Assembly (NCBI GenBank): GCA_023212645.1
Contig: JALBYC010000008.1
Location: forward strand, 186,001-250,000
Length of the DNA stretch: 64,000 nucleotides
Direction: 5' to 3'
DNA from: Farysia itapuensis
Taxonomy: Eukaryota > Basidiomycota > Ustilaginomycetes > Ustilaginales > Ustilaginaceae
In this document: in pieces, positions 27,229-37,755 of the stretch
How positions within the stretch are numbered: position 1 is the first letter of the stretch
Layout: each line of letters starts with the position of its first letter
The notes under the pieces: model-generated
Seen by the model: the letters and a program-made list of their open reading frames with translations, nothing else
Databases searched by the model: none
Told to the model about the DNA's origin: nothing
Translations under genes and position numbers: made by a program

Positions 27229-29475
27229 TTACTCGCTTTTTTGACGTTTTCGACGGTCTGCGGAAGTTGCAGGCGTAACCCCGCCCTTTTTCTTTGCCTT
27301 GTCATTTTTAGACGTCGACGGAGGTACTGGCCTCTGTTCCGTCGGGACAATTCCGCCTTTGTCCCATTCTGCTTTGAGCCATGCAGTGCATTCTTGCTCG
27401 AGTCGTGCTTGCTCTTCACTTGACGACCCCGCTTTGCGATCAAATTGCCAGGCCAGGACAAAAGCTTGTATGGTTGGGATCAGTCGCGGGTGACAGCCCA
27501 GGGCCATTGTCAGAGCGGTGCCATCCAGCAACGGTCTTTCCTCTGCACGGGCAATCAAGTCGCCTTGTTGCAATGTGCGCCAGAAATGAGCGTACTCGCT
27601 CGCCAGCGATCGCACTTTGTCCTGACATTGAGCCATTGTGTCCAGATCGTGGTCAAAACGGCCGCTCGCTTGCCAAATGCTTAGTGTTTCAGCGATAAAG
27701 GTCATCAATATGGCCGATTCCGGTTGTAATTGCAGCGGTGAATGAGAGACGTTCGAGTTGCGCAGCAACATAGCCAGCTGAGACCGGATGCTGAGTCCTG
27801 GAGGGAGACGTAGCATTGCCTCAAGCTCTTTTTCACTGTTCTGCACCTCGTCAGAAGAACCGAGAAGAACACGGCGACCTCGAGACAGCAAGTCGATGCT
27901 CTTGATCAGTGAGGCGACTGGCTCCTTGAGCGTTCTCGTGCCCAGCTTCAGTCCATTGGCAATCACGCTTTCGCCAGCCCAGGCGAGCTTGTTCTTTTTC
28001 TCCTCGTATACCAGGCCGTACAGGGGAAGCAGAGCGACTGCCACCCAGAGACGGCGTTGCTCTTCTGCGCCGAGATTGGACCAGGCTGCCAACAGGTCCT
28101 TGGGCAATGTGTCCAGTATTGCCGAGGAAATTGGGGAGGGTGGCAGCGTGGAGAATGTTTGGAACGATGTATTGATCTCTTGCGACTCCTGTGGTCCACT
28201 ATCGATGCTGAGAGTGTCCATGGGAGCTGGTTGTATGGAGCTGTCATTGGAAAGCGGCTGTCTTAATATAGCGTTCAAGATTCGAGCAGCGTTGAGAGCC
28301 ATCGAGTCAGAAGCCGGCTGACCAATGCTTTTAGCGTCATGGCTTTCAAGGTACAGTGGACCTGAGGCTGGCGGCGGGTGGAATATAAGGCTGAACAGGC
28401 CCAGTCGATGGATCAAAAAGAGGGCCAAGAGGGGATTGGGTCCCTTGATCATCTTGTCGACTTCGATGCCAAAACGTTCGCGCGACACTTTGCTGAGAAG
28501 AGCGTTGCGAAGTTCCTCTCTTCCAGCTTCGATGCCGATTCGACCTGCCGCAACTCTCGGATCTTCACTGCTTACCAATTGACCTGCTTCCTGGTCACCG
28601 TCTTCGTCCGACACACGATTGCCCGTAAGACACCGAATGATGGAAGGATGAAGCTCGTAATTGAATCTGCTGGCAAAGCGAATGCAGCGGAGCACCCTCA
28701 AAGGGTCATCCAGGAATGTCGTTAGGGGAGGCAATGGAGTTCGAATGAGGCCTAAAGAGAGGTCATTCAGGCCCATGCCGGTATGATCCTCCACTTGACG
28801 GGTATGCACGTTGTACAGCAGAGAGTTGATGGTAATGTCTCTACGTTCAGCGTCTTCCTTTGGCGTGCCAAATTGCATGACGGGGATTCGGGAGCCAGGG
28901 TCGTACGTCTCTTTGCGCAAATTGACAAAGTCTAGCGAGAGACCAAGTACTCTTGCGGTGGCAGTCTCGAGGTTCTTGCTTTGTTCCGGATTGGCTGCAA
29001 TCTTGCCGATCCGGCCCATATCTGAGTCGACGCTCTGAAAGTAGTGTGAAGAAGCGAGGGGCGACGAAGCAAAGCTGGAAGACGACAGATAGTGCTTGAG
29101 GTAGAGGGCAAATGCGTTCCCGGTCAGAGTAGAAAGCGATATGTCGAGGTCATCTGAGTTTTTTGCCAGCAGCTTGTCGCGGACCCAGCCACCGGCTATG
29201 CGGGCCTCACATCGTTCACTGCCATCTCCACTGAGCTGGGTCGAGTCTATATCGGGTATATGAGGACGAGTAGTGCTGATGTAGTCACATGTGTGATCGA
29301 GAAGCTGGCACAGAGCTTCCTCTTGCTCTGTCAAGTTGATGGCTGTGCTTCGCATTCTCGTCAAGCCTCGCAATGCTGTCGGCCACTGACCATACAATGT
29401 GCAAAGGCGAGAGCGACTCAGAACCAAACGACAAGGAGACAGTCGATTCGTTACTTTTGCAGAACACCGGATCAT
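27229..29475 (-). CDS. CCA1: CCA-adding tRNA nucleotidyltransferase
   Basis: 748 residues. The enzyme adds CCA to tRNA 3' ends. The nucleotidyltransferase head is at about 90-260: RIAGGWVRDKLL, then the metal-binding DDLDISL, RRDITINSLLYN, and DPLRVLRCIRFASRFNYEL. The family neck and tail follow. The first 40 residues are Arg/Ser/Leu-rich with no acidic residue, a likely mitochondrial presequence; Met41 (codon at 29353-29355) starts a form without it. Yeast CCA1 makes mitochondrial, cytosolic and nuclear forms from alternative in-frame starts, and the same is inferred here. It is longer than yeast Cca1 (546) through insertions and a Lys-rich C-terminus. It lies head-to-head with SRP19 (242 bp). 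Confidence 0.93.
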   Translation of the reverse strand: MIRCSAKVTNRLSPCRLVLSRSRLCTLYGQWPTALRGLTRMRSTAINLTEQEEALCQLLDHTCDYISTTRPHIPDIDSTQLSGDGSERCEARIAGGWVRDKLLAKNSDDLDISLSTLTGNAFALYLKHYLSSSSFASSPLASSHYFQSVDSDMGRIGKIAANPEQSKNLETATARVLGLSLDFVNLRKETYDPGSRIPVMQFGTPKEDAERRDITINSLLYNVHTRQVEDHTGMGLNDLSLGLIRTPLPPLTTFLDDPLRVLRCIRFASRFNYELHPSIIRCLTGNRVSDEDGDQEAGQLVSSEDPRVAAGRIGIEAGREELRNALLSKVSRERFGIEVDKMIKGPNPLLALFLIHRLGLFSLIFHPPPASGPLYLESHDAKSIGQPASDSMALNAARILNAILRQPLSNDSSIQPAPMDTLSIDSGPQESQEINTSFQTFSTLPPSPISSAILDTLPKDLLAAWSNLGAEEQRRLWVAVALLPLYGLVYEEKKNKLAWAGESVIANGLKLGTRTLKEPVASLIKSIDLLSRGRRVLLGSSDEVQNSEKELEAMLRLPPGLSIRSQLAMLLRNSNVSHSPLQLQPESAILMTFIAETLSIWQASGRFDHDLDTMAQCQDKVRSLASEYAHFWRTLQQGDLIARAEERPLLDGTALTMALGCHPRLIPTIQAFVLAWQFDRKAGSSSEEQARLEQECTAWLKAEWDKGGIVPTEQRPVPPSTSKNDKAKKKGGVTPATSADRRKRQKSE

Positions 29476-29717
29476 GCCAAGACGCCTGCGTTCATTGCGC
29501 CTGTTTGGCCTGCTCTGCGTCTATGGCCGTGTTGGAGTGCAACTTGACAGGTTGTGAGAATGTGTTGGCCTGTTGGGCAGTGTGAGTTGGCCATGATATT
29601 TCAAAACTTCCATTCGTACGAGTTTGGCCGACGACACGTGACGTTGCCATCTGATGTCGTGCAAAGCGGCTTCGGCCCTTTGGATCATCTCCAGCTCGTC
29701 CAAACAGCTCATTCAAG

Positions 29718-30900
29718 ATGCCGCCCAAAGCAGCTGTTGAGGATTTTGACGATGACTTTGAGGTGAGCAGCAAAGGTCGCCGCTGTTGGGGAAACGAGAA
29801 TACTGACTTGTGGTTGCTAGTTTGATCTGCCTTCGATCTCGTCTAAAGAGGTAGCACAGTCGCAAGCTGGTGGTGGCCAGCCGGATCAGATGGCAGCGTT
29901 TCAGAAAATGATGGAGCAAATGGGTCAGGGAGGGCAAGGCGGTCCTGATCTAGGCGCGGCTCGACCCCCTCTGGCCAACGGTCCTGCCGTCGGTGGCTCA
30001 GGCACCAATACAGACAACGACGGCCAACACAAAAAGTGGGTGTCAGTCTACCCCATCTACTTTGACGCCAAGCGACACTATGGGAAAGGCTGCCGACGCG
30101 TGCCTTACGAAAAGGCGAGCCCCTTTCCTTCGCAGCTGTGGCTCGCCAAAGCTGCTGGTAGACTCAACCTGCAGTACGTTCAGGAGCCGTACAAGACACA
30201 CCCGCAAGACTGGGAGAACCCCGGACGAATTAAGGTCAAGCTTGTGGACGATGACGGCAATGCTCTCAGCAAGCAGTACACAAACAAGAAACAGCTCTTT
30301 GACGCCATTGCCGACATTCTTCAGCCCAATTGCGGCGGAAAGCCGCCTGCTCTTGTGCCCAGGAAGAAGAGAACTTCGCCCGCTACTCTGAAGAAGCAAG
30401 CGCTTGATGCTAACGCCAAGACTGTCGCCGCTTCCGCCTCGACCTCCTCTGCTGCAGCGCCCAAGAAGAAGCCTCAAGGCAAAACACAACCGCAGACGGC
30501 CAACACAAAGAGCGTCAAGCCCATGCTGACCAAAGAACAGCGCAAGCAGATCATGAAAGCCCGCAAAGATCCCAACCCCAACCCCATTCGAGAGAGACTG
30601 GCCAAGATCCAGTTCCCTCCGATGCTCGAGATGCGCTTGCCTGCTCACTCGCCTGCTTTGGAAGGTGGACTGCTGAACATGAACATGGCGGAAGCTATGG
30701 GTGGAATGCCACCCGGAGGTGCTGATGCGCTGGGACCATTGCAAGGCATGCTTGGCAGTATGGGTCTCGGCGGCGACGATGACGACGACGAAGACGAGGA
30801 GCAAGAGGCACAAGAGGATGCCAACAAGAAAAAGGATCCCATGAATCCACTCAATCTTGGACGACGCCAACGCAAGAAGATGGTCCGTGTCGGCCGTTAG
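29718..30900 (+). CDS. SEC65: Signal recognition particle 19 kDa subunit (SRP19/Sec65)
   Basis: Exon 1 is 29718-29762 (15 codons). A 58-nt intron (GTGAGC...TACTGAC...CTAG) separates it from exon 2, 29821-30900, in phase 0. The protein has 374 residues. The SRP19 fold lies at about 95-200: WVSVYPIYFDAKRHYGKGCRRVPYEKA, then PFPSQLWLAKAAGRLNLQYVQEPYKTHPQDWENPGRIKVKL. SRP19 binds helices 6 and 8 of SRP RNA and primes SRP54 loading. The N-terminus is acidic and Gly/Gln-rich. The C-terminal third is Lys/Ala-rich and ends in an acidic run followed by a basic tail (GRRQRKKMVRVGR), as in fungal Sec65 proteins. Confidence 0.92.
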
Positions 30901-32324
30901 AAGTTTTAGCGCAAATCACGAATACGGAATACCATCCATATCATCTGTCCCTCACCTATGGCCTATGGCCCTATCCCTGACTGTGTAAAAGATGAGATCT
31001 TGCAGCCTGGTACCTGCAGCGGCGAACACGGATCCCCTTCGTTCGGCAAGGCAAGTGAGCATCATTCCCTCAACATCTGGGTGTGGAAAGCGCGATGCAA
31101 TGGTACATCGCCATCATGACAGGAAGCCATCTACTACGGCTCATGCGAGATGATGATGACTGCACCGTCATGAATGAAATTTCCGCGCACAAAACTTGGG
31201 TTGGCCGCTTGATCATCGGCTGACCGCTTCTTCCAAATTACCCGCACAGTGTACCAGAGAAGGGCTTGCGAGGCGCCGACCTGCAAATCTTCGACCCGCT
31301 TACCGGGGCGGCATGGGCGCGTGACCATTGCGTAATTGCACTTTCCGAAACACTGCCCTTTTTGACATCGGAATCGGTACACCATTTAAATCCAACAGGC
31401 ATGAAGCAGCCAAGGCAAAACGGATCTTGGCAGCCAAGCCTCGTTTAGAGCGCTTCGCTAGACTCAGCTTTTTACCCCACTCTCGTGTTGTTGTGAATGG
31501 ATGCCTTGGGACAAGGGCCCAGCCCCAAACCAGAGCATCTACTCCGACCGCTTCTATCGTATGACTTGAGAAAAAGAGGCGGCGAGAAAATAAAGAAAAA
31601 CAAAGCTGGCAAATGTGTGATTGAGAGGCGGGGTGTGTGCCAAGACCGAGGCCAGGCAGCCGAGCAGCAAGACGCAGAATCGGCCTAGTGAGTCGGAGTC
31701 CAACATATCGCGATGGCCAAAATCACGTCGACATTCAATGCGAGATGAGTCGCATCAACTAAAGGCAGAGATCGCTGACCATGGCCATCTTGATGCTTGA
31801 CTCAAGCTCAACCTGGGTGGGCAAATCGCGTCTGCTTTCCCGTGTATGCGCGTGGGTCGGCTCATACGATTATTGATTTCGCATCCAGGGACAAAAGGGT
31901 CGGCGGAGATGCAAATCTCGGGACAGCATTTCCACAGTGGACCCACTTTTTTGCTGTCCGTGTAGCTGCCAAGGGAGTCAGAGAGTGACTCGCAGAGCTC
32001 TAAAGTCACACTCCAGAGCCGAGAGCACTGACGTTTCCGGTAGCCAGCGGAGGTAAACGCGCAAGCCGTTTTCTTGGCTCTCATGCCTATGCCTGCGTAC
32101 CGTAATGAACACGCTTACTGCCCTCTTTCACCACACTTGAGCTTACTCCCTCCCGCTCTCCCCTTTGTCTCTTATCCGCTTCATTATAAACGCTCTGCAC
32201 AGCCGGTCGCCACCACGCCACCCACCCCCACACGCCTTGGCACTGCGCAAAAAGAACCGGGACAAAGGAATAACCCAGCACCATCACTAGAATGCTTTCA
32301 CGCCCATTGTAGCGAGAAAATAGC
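30901..32324. other. 1.4-kb region without a recognisable gene
   Basis: This lies between SRP19 and a codirectional membrane-protein gene. It has short frames only, none with protein-like features. I see no tRNA, repeat array or transposon end. The last 200 bp (pyrimidine-rich, TTATAAACG near 32183-32191) probably form the promoter and leader of the next gene. Confidence 0.5.
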
Positions 32325-34175
32325 ATGCGCGAGCATACAGGGGCCAATGTCGGGACCAGCTCTGGTCCCGCACAGGTTCGCAGAAGCAAGACTGTCGGTC
32401 ACACTCCCGCACACCACCAGAGCAGAGCAGAGGCTCACGCCATGGCTAGATCCAATACCACCATAGCTCTGCAACTGCCTACCACTGTGCCGAACGACAC
32501 ACAGTACGGCCTTGGAATTGAGTCTATTCCTTTGAGACGGGGAGAAGCCTCTAGAGCCTACTCTCGTCAGCGTCGCATCTTTTCCGCCACTGATGCGCAG
32601 CAAGCATCGCCCGGACAGTCAAGAAGCACTTCTGGCGAAAGGCAAAGCAGCCAGTGGTCGTTTGCATCCAGCGAATCGACTGCGTCCACTCCAAGCTTAG
32701 TGAGCCCCTCGTCGGTCCTCTCACGCTCCGATTCTCTCAAGTCAGCTCAGTCGCCCAAGAAGCATCCTTTGGAACATTGCTGCATCTCAATCAATACAAT
32801 GGCCGCAGACGCAGACCACGCTAAGACGGAATGGTCAAAGACCGCACGCAGATGGTCCAGCACAATGTCACGCAAAGTCAATATTGCTGCGCTCAATCAG
32901 ACTCTGCAATCCACCACCTCCCCCTTACTCAAAGCCGGCATCCAGGAACTTCGGTCCATATTTGACGTCGAGACGCTGGGGCTGGACGATGACCCATTCA
33001 GTGACGCAGACCTCGAACTTGCTTCGCCCGTTGTGTCGCGCCAACATCCTCGGTCTGCTCGCCACTATAGCGACAACCGCTTAGACCTCTTTCATCGGAC
33101 CGACCAAGCCGCGATCGATACTGAGGCTGGTCACTTTGTCGAATCTCCCGACTCTATGTCTCCTGACCCGTCGCGGCAAAGTCTCTCAGAAGACCGCGAT
33201 GCGCTTGCGCCTGGTCGCAAACAGAGTTTGGGCTCTCGATCACGTTCTTCCGCTGCCGCTGATCTGTCCGCCAGCGAGCCTGAACCACGAGCTACCTCGA
33301 GCCGCCCTGCTCACGTCGCTGTAGGCTTGACTGCCCTCAGCGTGACCATCGTCGCCCTCTGTGCTTTCGAGACAACTCTGCACCCCGACGTTGCATCGAT
33401 GCCTTTGGCCATCTTCATGCTAGCGCAACCTGCCTTTGCTCTTCTCGGCATTGTTAGTCTGGCGGTGCAAAAGCGATGGCTCATGGATCTATCTTCGCGA
33501 CTGGTACGAGCACACGTGCTGGGACAGACACTCATTGCACTGGCTGCGATACGCAGTCTGTCTGGCTCTGCTTTCTACCGTGAACGTCGCAAGATTCCCT
33601 CGAGCGGCCTTTCCATGATGCTTCAACATCCCGCACACGCAACCATGAACGCTCACTCTACCCGTGTGGGCTCGCTCAATGACCAGATGACCTACCTTTT
33701 AGTCATCCTTGTCCAAGCTGCTTTGCCGCTCATCTTTGCCTTTTGGGCTCAGTATGCGATTGCGTCCTCGCTGAGCCGTGTCTCCCGACTTACGTCGCCG
33801 GTCAAGGCGAGCACGTTTGCTCCCTGCGTGTCCACTCCAAGCAGCCCCCGCGTGCCCAAATCCAACGAATGCACCTCGGCCCCTGCTTCTTCTCCCGCTT
33901 CGGTCAGAGAGCGCCCTCACAACAAGGAGAACCGCCAGCCACTGTCCAGCAACCACGACGCCTTGTCAGATGCCTTGCTTGGCAACAAGCCGTGGATGGG
34001 GTTCACGGTCACCCGCCTCGCTACTCGACCTGCGCTTGCCCCTTGCCAGTTTCAGCTGGATGCTCAAGAACTTTCGAAGCGCCTGGAACGCTTCGCCTTC
34101 GACTCGCGGCCTTTGCCAAAACGTGACGTACCAACTGCTATACCCGGAGCGCCAGCCATCACCATTTCCGCCTAG
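32325..34175 (+). CDS. Unknown protein with four membrane segments and Ser-rich arms
   Basis: 616 residues. Residues 1-325 are Ser/Arg-rich and disordered-looking. Four hydrophobic segments follow at about 330-348, 358-386, 395-412 and 454-482 (first: HVAVGLTALSVTIVALCAF; last: TYLLVILVQAALPLIFAFW). The C-terminal 130 residues are again Ser/Pro-rich with KENRQP. There is no N-terminal signal peptide. No catalytic or transporter motif is recognised. Both ends are probably on the same side of the membrane, given the even number of segments. It could belong to the nuclear envelope or ER by analogy with similar layouts, but I cannot show that. The start is the first ATG in frame; Met40 is an alternative. 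Confidence 0.6.
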   Translation: MREHTGANVGTSSGPAQVRRSKTVGHTPAHHQSRAEAHAMARSNTTIALQLPTTVPNDTQYGLGIESIPLRRGEASRAYSRQRRIFSATDAQQASPGQSRSTSGERQSSQWSFASSESTASTPSLVSPSSVLSRSDSLKSAQSPKKHPLEHCCISINTMAADADHAKTEWSKTARRWSSTMSRKVNIAALNQTLQSTTSPLLKAGIQELRSIFDVETLGLDDDPFSDADLELASPVVSRQHPRSARHYSDNRLDLFHRTDQAAIDTEAGHFVESPDSMSPDPSRQSLSEDRDALAPGRKQSLGSRSRSSAAADLSASEPEPRATSSRPAHVAVGLTALSVTIVALCAFETTLHPDVASMPLAIFMLAQPAFALLGIVSLAVQKRWLMDLSSRLVRAHVLGQTLIALAAIRSLSGSAFYRERRKIPSSGLSMMLQHPAHATMNAHSTRVGSLNDQMTYLLVILVQAALPLIFAFWAQYAIASSLSRVSRLTSPVKASTFAPCVSTPSSPRVPKSNECTSAPASSPASVRERPHNKENRQPLSSNHDALSDALLGNKPWMGFTVTRLATRPALAPCQFQLDAQELSKRLERFAFDSRPLPKRDVPTAIPGAPAITISA

Positions 34176-34235
34176 TGTCTGTCTTCATCGCATTTGTATT
34201 CATAGTCCATCGCATCACAAGCATTTCTGTTCCTG

Positions 34236-35224
34236 CTACAATTCCGGGAAGATGTCACCGCGACGCTGAGACCATAGAGGCAGTTCTTTGCGTGTGTTTT
34301 CCAGCAGTTCGAGATCCTGACAGCTAAATGAGTCAGCTTGTGTGGTGCGGTATAAGGCCGGAGGAGGTACTTACGATTTCTGCCAGGCAGAAAGTGGGCT
34401 TGTACGGCGCAATGTCACTGTGGTGAAAACGTCAGCTGGCGGCGCAGGGCGGGACGAAAACACGGTAGTACTTACGGGCATTGGGCGAGTATGGAGCCCC
34501 AAGGATCGATGATCATGGCGTGGCCCCAGGAGACACGTTTAGTTCCGTCGTGGGCGCCGACCTGTGCGGCTGCCAGGACGTAGCTCTGCGTCTCTATCGC
34601 CCTCGCTCTCAACAGAATTTCCCAGTGAGCTGCTCCCGTGCGGACGGTAAAGGCGGACGGGTAGGTAAGCACATGCGCACCCTGTCTGCGCAACGACAGC
34701 GACGGCTCCGGAAAGCGCAAATCATAGCACGTCAACAGACCAATACTCCCAATCGGCGACAGTCGTGGCGCCACCAAGGACGAGCCCGGAATAGTCGAAT
34801 CACTCTCCAAGATCTTGAGCCCGCCCTTAATATCCACATCAAAGAGATGCAACTTGCGATACCTGTCGAGAATGTCCCCTTTGGAATCAATCAGCAGCTG
34901 CGTGTTGTAGCACCGAAGCCTGCCCTCTTTCTCCGCCTGATCCTTGGCATCCTGTTCCTGCGATGGGGGTTCGTGAACTCCAACCGAGACCCAGACTCCT
35001 GCCTCCTTGGCCGCTTTTTGCACGCCAGTGACAAACGCACGGTTGTCGTTACTGCGAGTCAGTTCACCGACACGAGCTGTCGGGGCGATAAAGTCGGTCG
35101 CTTCCGGCAAGAAAACTGCTTTTGCACCAGCTGCCGCCGCCCGCTTCACCAGCGCCACCACCTGCGCCAAGTTGTCCGCGATCACGCCTGTGCTCTTCAG
35201 CTGAGCCACCGCTGCTAGCACCAT
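34236..35224 (-). CDS. Nitrilase-family deaminated glutathione amidase (NIT1/yeast Nit2 type)
   Basis: Three exons: 34476-35224, 34375-34417 and 34236-34316. Two 58-nt introns (both GTAAGT donors, AGCTGAC branches, CAG acceptors) keep the frame, giving 290 residues. The catalytic triad of the C-N hydrolase fold is present: Glu in FLPEATDF, Lys in YRKLHLFDV and Cys in LLTCYDLRFPE. The KLHLFDVDI...STIPGSS stretch fits the NIT1 branch, which hydrolyses deaminated glutathione as metabolite repair; omega-amidase (NIT2 in mammals) is the main alternative. Without the last two exons the family's C-terminal segment (LENTRKELPLWSQRR) would be missing. The start at 35224 is the first ATG. The upstream side faces the tRNA gene. 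Confidence 0.87.
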
Positions 35225-35328
35225 GGTATAATGTGCAGACGGCAACGTCAAAGGGGACCGAACGCTCAAGATCTGAGCTGCTGTCAATGAGACATGTACG
35301 CAACCACGTGACTATTAAGTCTAAGCTA

Positions 35329-35445
35329 GGCGCATTGCCCGAGTGGTTAAGGGGTCAGTCTTGAACTTTAAATGTGCAAGGTGCGTTTTATCGCGCTGCT
35401 AACTGATCTGCATCGCAGTCGCAAGTTCGAATCTTGTATGCGTCG
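35329..35445 (+). tRNA. tRNA-Ser (anticodon UGA) with a 35-nt intron
   Basis: Acceptor arms GGCGCAT/ATGCGTC pair over seven bases with one G-U; the discriminator base is G. The anticodon stem TCAGT (35355-35359) pairs with ACTGA (35402-35406). The loop reads CTTGAA, then the intron 35366-35400, then A, which gives anticodon TGA at 35362-35364 with the intron after base 37, the canonical eukaryotic place. A variable arm CTGC-ATC-GCAG, typical of serine tRNAs, and a T arm GCAAG-TTCGAAT-CTTGT follow. The internal B box is GTTCGAATC. The CCA is not encoded, as expected. Pol III terminates in the T run just downstream. Confidence 0.93.
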
Positions 35446-35451
35446 ACAATA

Positions 35452-35457
35452 TTTTTT
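35452..35457 (+). terminator. Pol III terminator of the tRNA-Ser gene
   Basis: Six T residues seven bases after the tRNA discriminator base. Confidence 0.8.
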
Positions 35458-36390
35458 CCCTCTTTTTGCACTTTTTGATCGTTCTTGGTGTGTGTAGAGG
35501 CCACGAGAGCATACTTCTTTGATCTCAGCCCAGGTTTATAAGAAAAATGCTGAGATATGATGGTTAGAAGATCGAGCTTTGTCAGGGTAAGCTGATAAAT
35601 GGATTTCGTTGATCTAACACGATTGTGAATTTTGATAAGTTTTGATTTTGTGAGCATGTATACTGCTTGTCGAGCTGTCAAGCTGTCAACATGAGTGCGC
35701 ACAGGGCTATTTGTCGATACGTTCGTGCTAGAAGACAGCTGGACCATCAGCTCAGGAATCGCTCGGCTAGGGCTTTTTTAACCAACACAGACTGTCAGGC
35801 GCGCTCTGACGGATCTATGCAAATAATTGACGCTCTTCATCACAACGCAATAAAAAAAAAGGCGCTGCTACGTGGCCTGGCTCTTGTTGAACAGATTTGC
35901 ACGGAGCCACGCAAGCTATACGTGTGAGGCTGAAAGCCGCTTCCGATGCTTGAAGCTGTCGCGCTAGTCATGAACAACCCCAAGTCATTTCACAGGAGTT
36001 TAAGCTCCCGCTCGTGCCACCTGTGGGAATATAAGCTTTGTCCCACCATTGGCAAAATGAGGCAGATCAAGACATAAAAAGGTGCCCAAAAGATCTCTCT
36101 TGCTCTTTTCCTGTCTCCACCATCCCTTCCTCTAGCCTTCTCAATCCTGCTTTGGTCTGCCCGGCCACAGACTAAGCCCAGGATGCCTTTCTTGCTTCGG
36201 ATCTCTCAGGGCGAGATTTGAGCGGTATCAGGAGAGTCTGGGCTTATTCAACGGACTCAGGCTTCTCCTCTTCGTCTCATCTGGACTGTTCGCAACTATA
36301 GGGGGATGCTCGACCCAAAACTTCGCGCTTGACTGCCCATCCTCTCAACTTTCCAGCAGCGAGTGAACGGTGTAATCAACCCTTACCTGC
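35458..36390. other. Gene-free stretch between the tRNA and the LINE-like remnant
   Basis: 0.9 kb, comparatively AT-rich near the tRNA. Around 36073 there is ACATAAAAAGG followed by a long CT-rich run (36095-36165), which looks like a promoter and start region, but no intact coding frame follows it. No structured RNA was recognised. Confidence 0.45.
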
Positions 36391-37755
36391 TTGTCGGCCG
36401 GCGTAACTGCCCGGCACGAACACGCCGTGACATCACGTCATCTTGGTGGACTCTGTGTCATCGACACCTACCAGATGACAGTTGCTATGTTGGGCCAAAT
36501 CATTGCTCGCTTGCTTACGAGCACGGACGCAGTCGGATACCAATTCCGTCAGGCTCTACAGGAACACCTGTGGAGCGAGTACCGAGCCATGCCCGCCCAC
36601 TTTATGTTGCGGCGAGGTCTACCCTGGCTTGCCATGTGCAATGGAGCGACCGCTCAGAAGTCATTCATGTGCAGGGTAGTCTACACCCTCACAAGGCTGC
36701 ATGTCTCAGTCACCCCTGACTGGGACAGCATAAAGGCACAGGAACTTTTGGCCTTGCCGTTCTACCTTGACATCTTTGGCTTCCAATGGCCGGAGGTACA
36801 CGGGGCAAGCCTGGGAGCGTTGCGGAGTGCGGATGTGGGGTGACATTCTCTGGTACAATCCCAAACAGAAGGGCACAATTGCGTACACCAATTCTTTGGT
36901 AGTTGCCTATCCTTTAGTGCCCCCCTCCGCGTCCGGGATCAAGAACAATTACGTGCCCTCCTGGGGCCATCCCGACACGTACCACGAGTTCAGCAAGGCG
37001 GCTGGACGTCTCTTGCCCAAACTTTGGCCAGAGATGTGGCCAAAGCTGCACCCTACTGTTGTGGCCAAGCTGTTAGAGGTGCGGAGATTCTTCCGCATAC
37101 ACGCGGCTCTGCCCAATGTCGCTAATGCAGACCACCCGTCTTGATCGGCTCGAACGACTGCCAAGCGAAGCGACAGCTCAGCGCTTCCATCCTGACAACA
37201 GCAAAAGTGTCAAGATTCCCTGCCCTCACGACCGCCCTTTCGACATCGACACTGTCAGCTTGCCCTTCCCGTGGCACCTCGTCACCTTGGCGGGAAAACC
37301 TGCTGCTTCCTACACCGTGAAGCACGCCAGGTCCCTTTTGGCGCCGTCAGAGCCAGTTCAGCCCGACTGGCCCTTTGAGGCAAGCCCGCAACAGTGGCGT
37401 CAAGTCTGGCTGAAGCATGCCAAGGGCAGCATCCTACCATCGGAAGCCCTCTCCAACGTCTTCCTCTTTTTGCACCGCAGACCCTGGCTTGCCCAAAAGC
37501 CGCGAAGCCAACGCAAGCTCGAGCACTATGGAGATTTCGAAGATCACACATCCTCGAGAGGTACAGCGCAGAGACCTGTGCCGCCTCCGCCTTAAAATCA
37601 TCCTGACAATGTGGAAAGAACGACATAGCGGTTCCCTTCTCCGACTGTCTATTCGTGGCGCCGTGTGCGGCTCCCTCCTACATTCCCACTGTGACTTATT
37701 GTATAGCAGACTTAGAGAGACGTGTTGGAAGAAGTGTATGAAATCCAACTTGTAA
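36391..37755 (+). pseudogene. Frame-broken remnant, probably the 3' end of a LINE-type retrotransposon ORF2
   Basis: Protein-like sequence runs on across three reading frames: frame 1 to about 36825 (GGLCVIDTYQMTVAML..., WPEVHGASLGALRS), frame 2 to about 37130 (MWGDILWYNPKQKGT..., HPDTYHEFSKAAGRLLPKLW), frame 3 to about 37540 (PFEASPQQWRQVWLKHAKG..., FLHRRPWLAQ), then frame 1 again (THPREVQRRDLCRL..., ILTMWKERH) to 37755. The switches are not flanked by credible splice sites, so small indels are more likely than introns. The GGL-x-ID-x-Q opening, the W-rich middle, the LHRR segment and the closing IxxxWKERH resemble the part of LINE polyproteins after the reverse transcriptase (the zf-RVT-like region). 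No RT catalytic motif, endonuclease, poly-A tail or target duplication was found, so this is a 5'-truncated decayed copy at best. Host-gene pseudogene is the alternative. Confidence 0.45.

Noticed and set aside
36391..37755. Reading the broken frames as a spliced intact gene
   Set aside because: No GT...AG pairs of normal length with branch sites are seen at the frame switches; indels explain them better.
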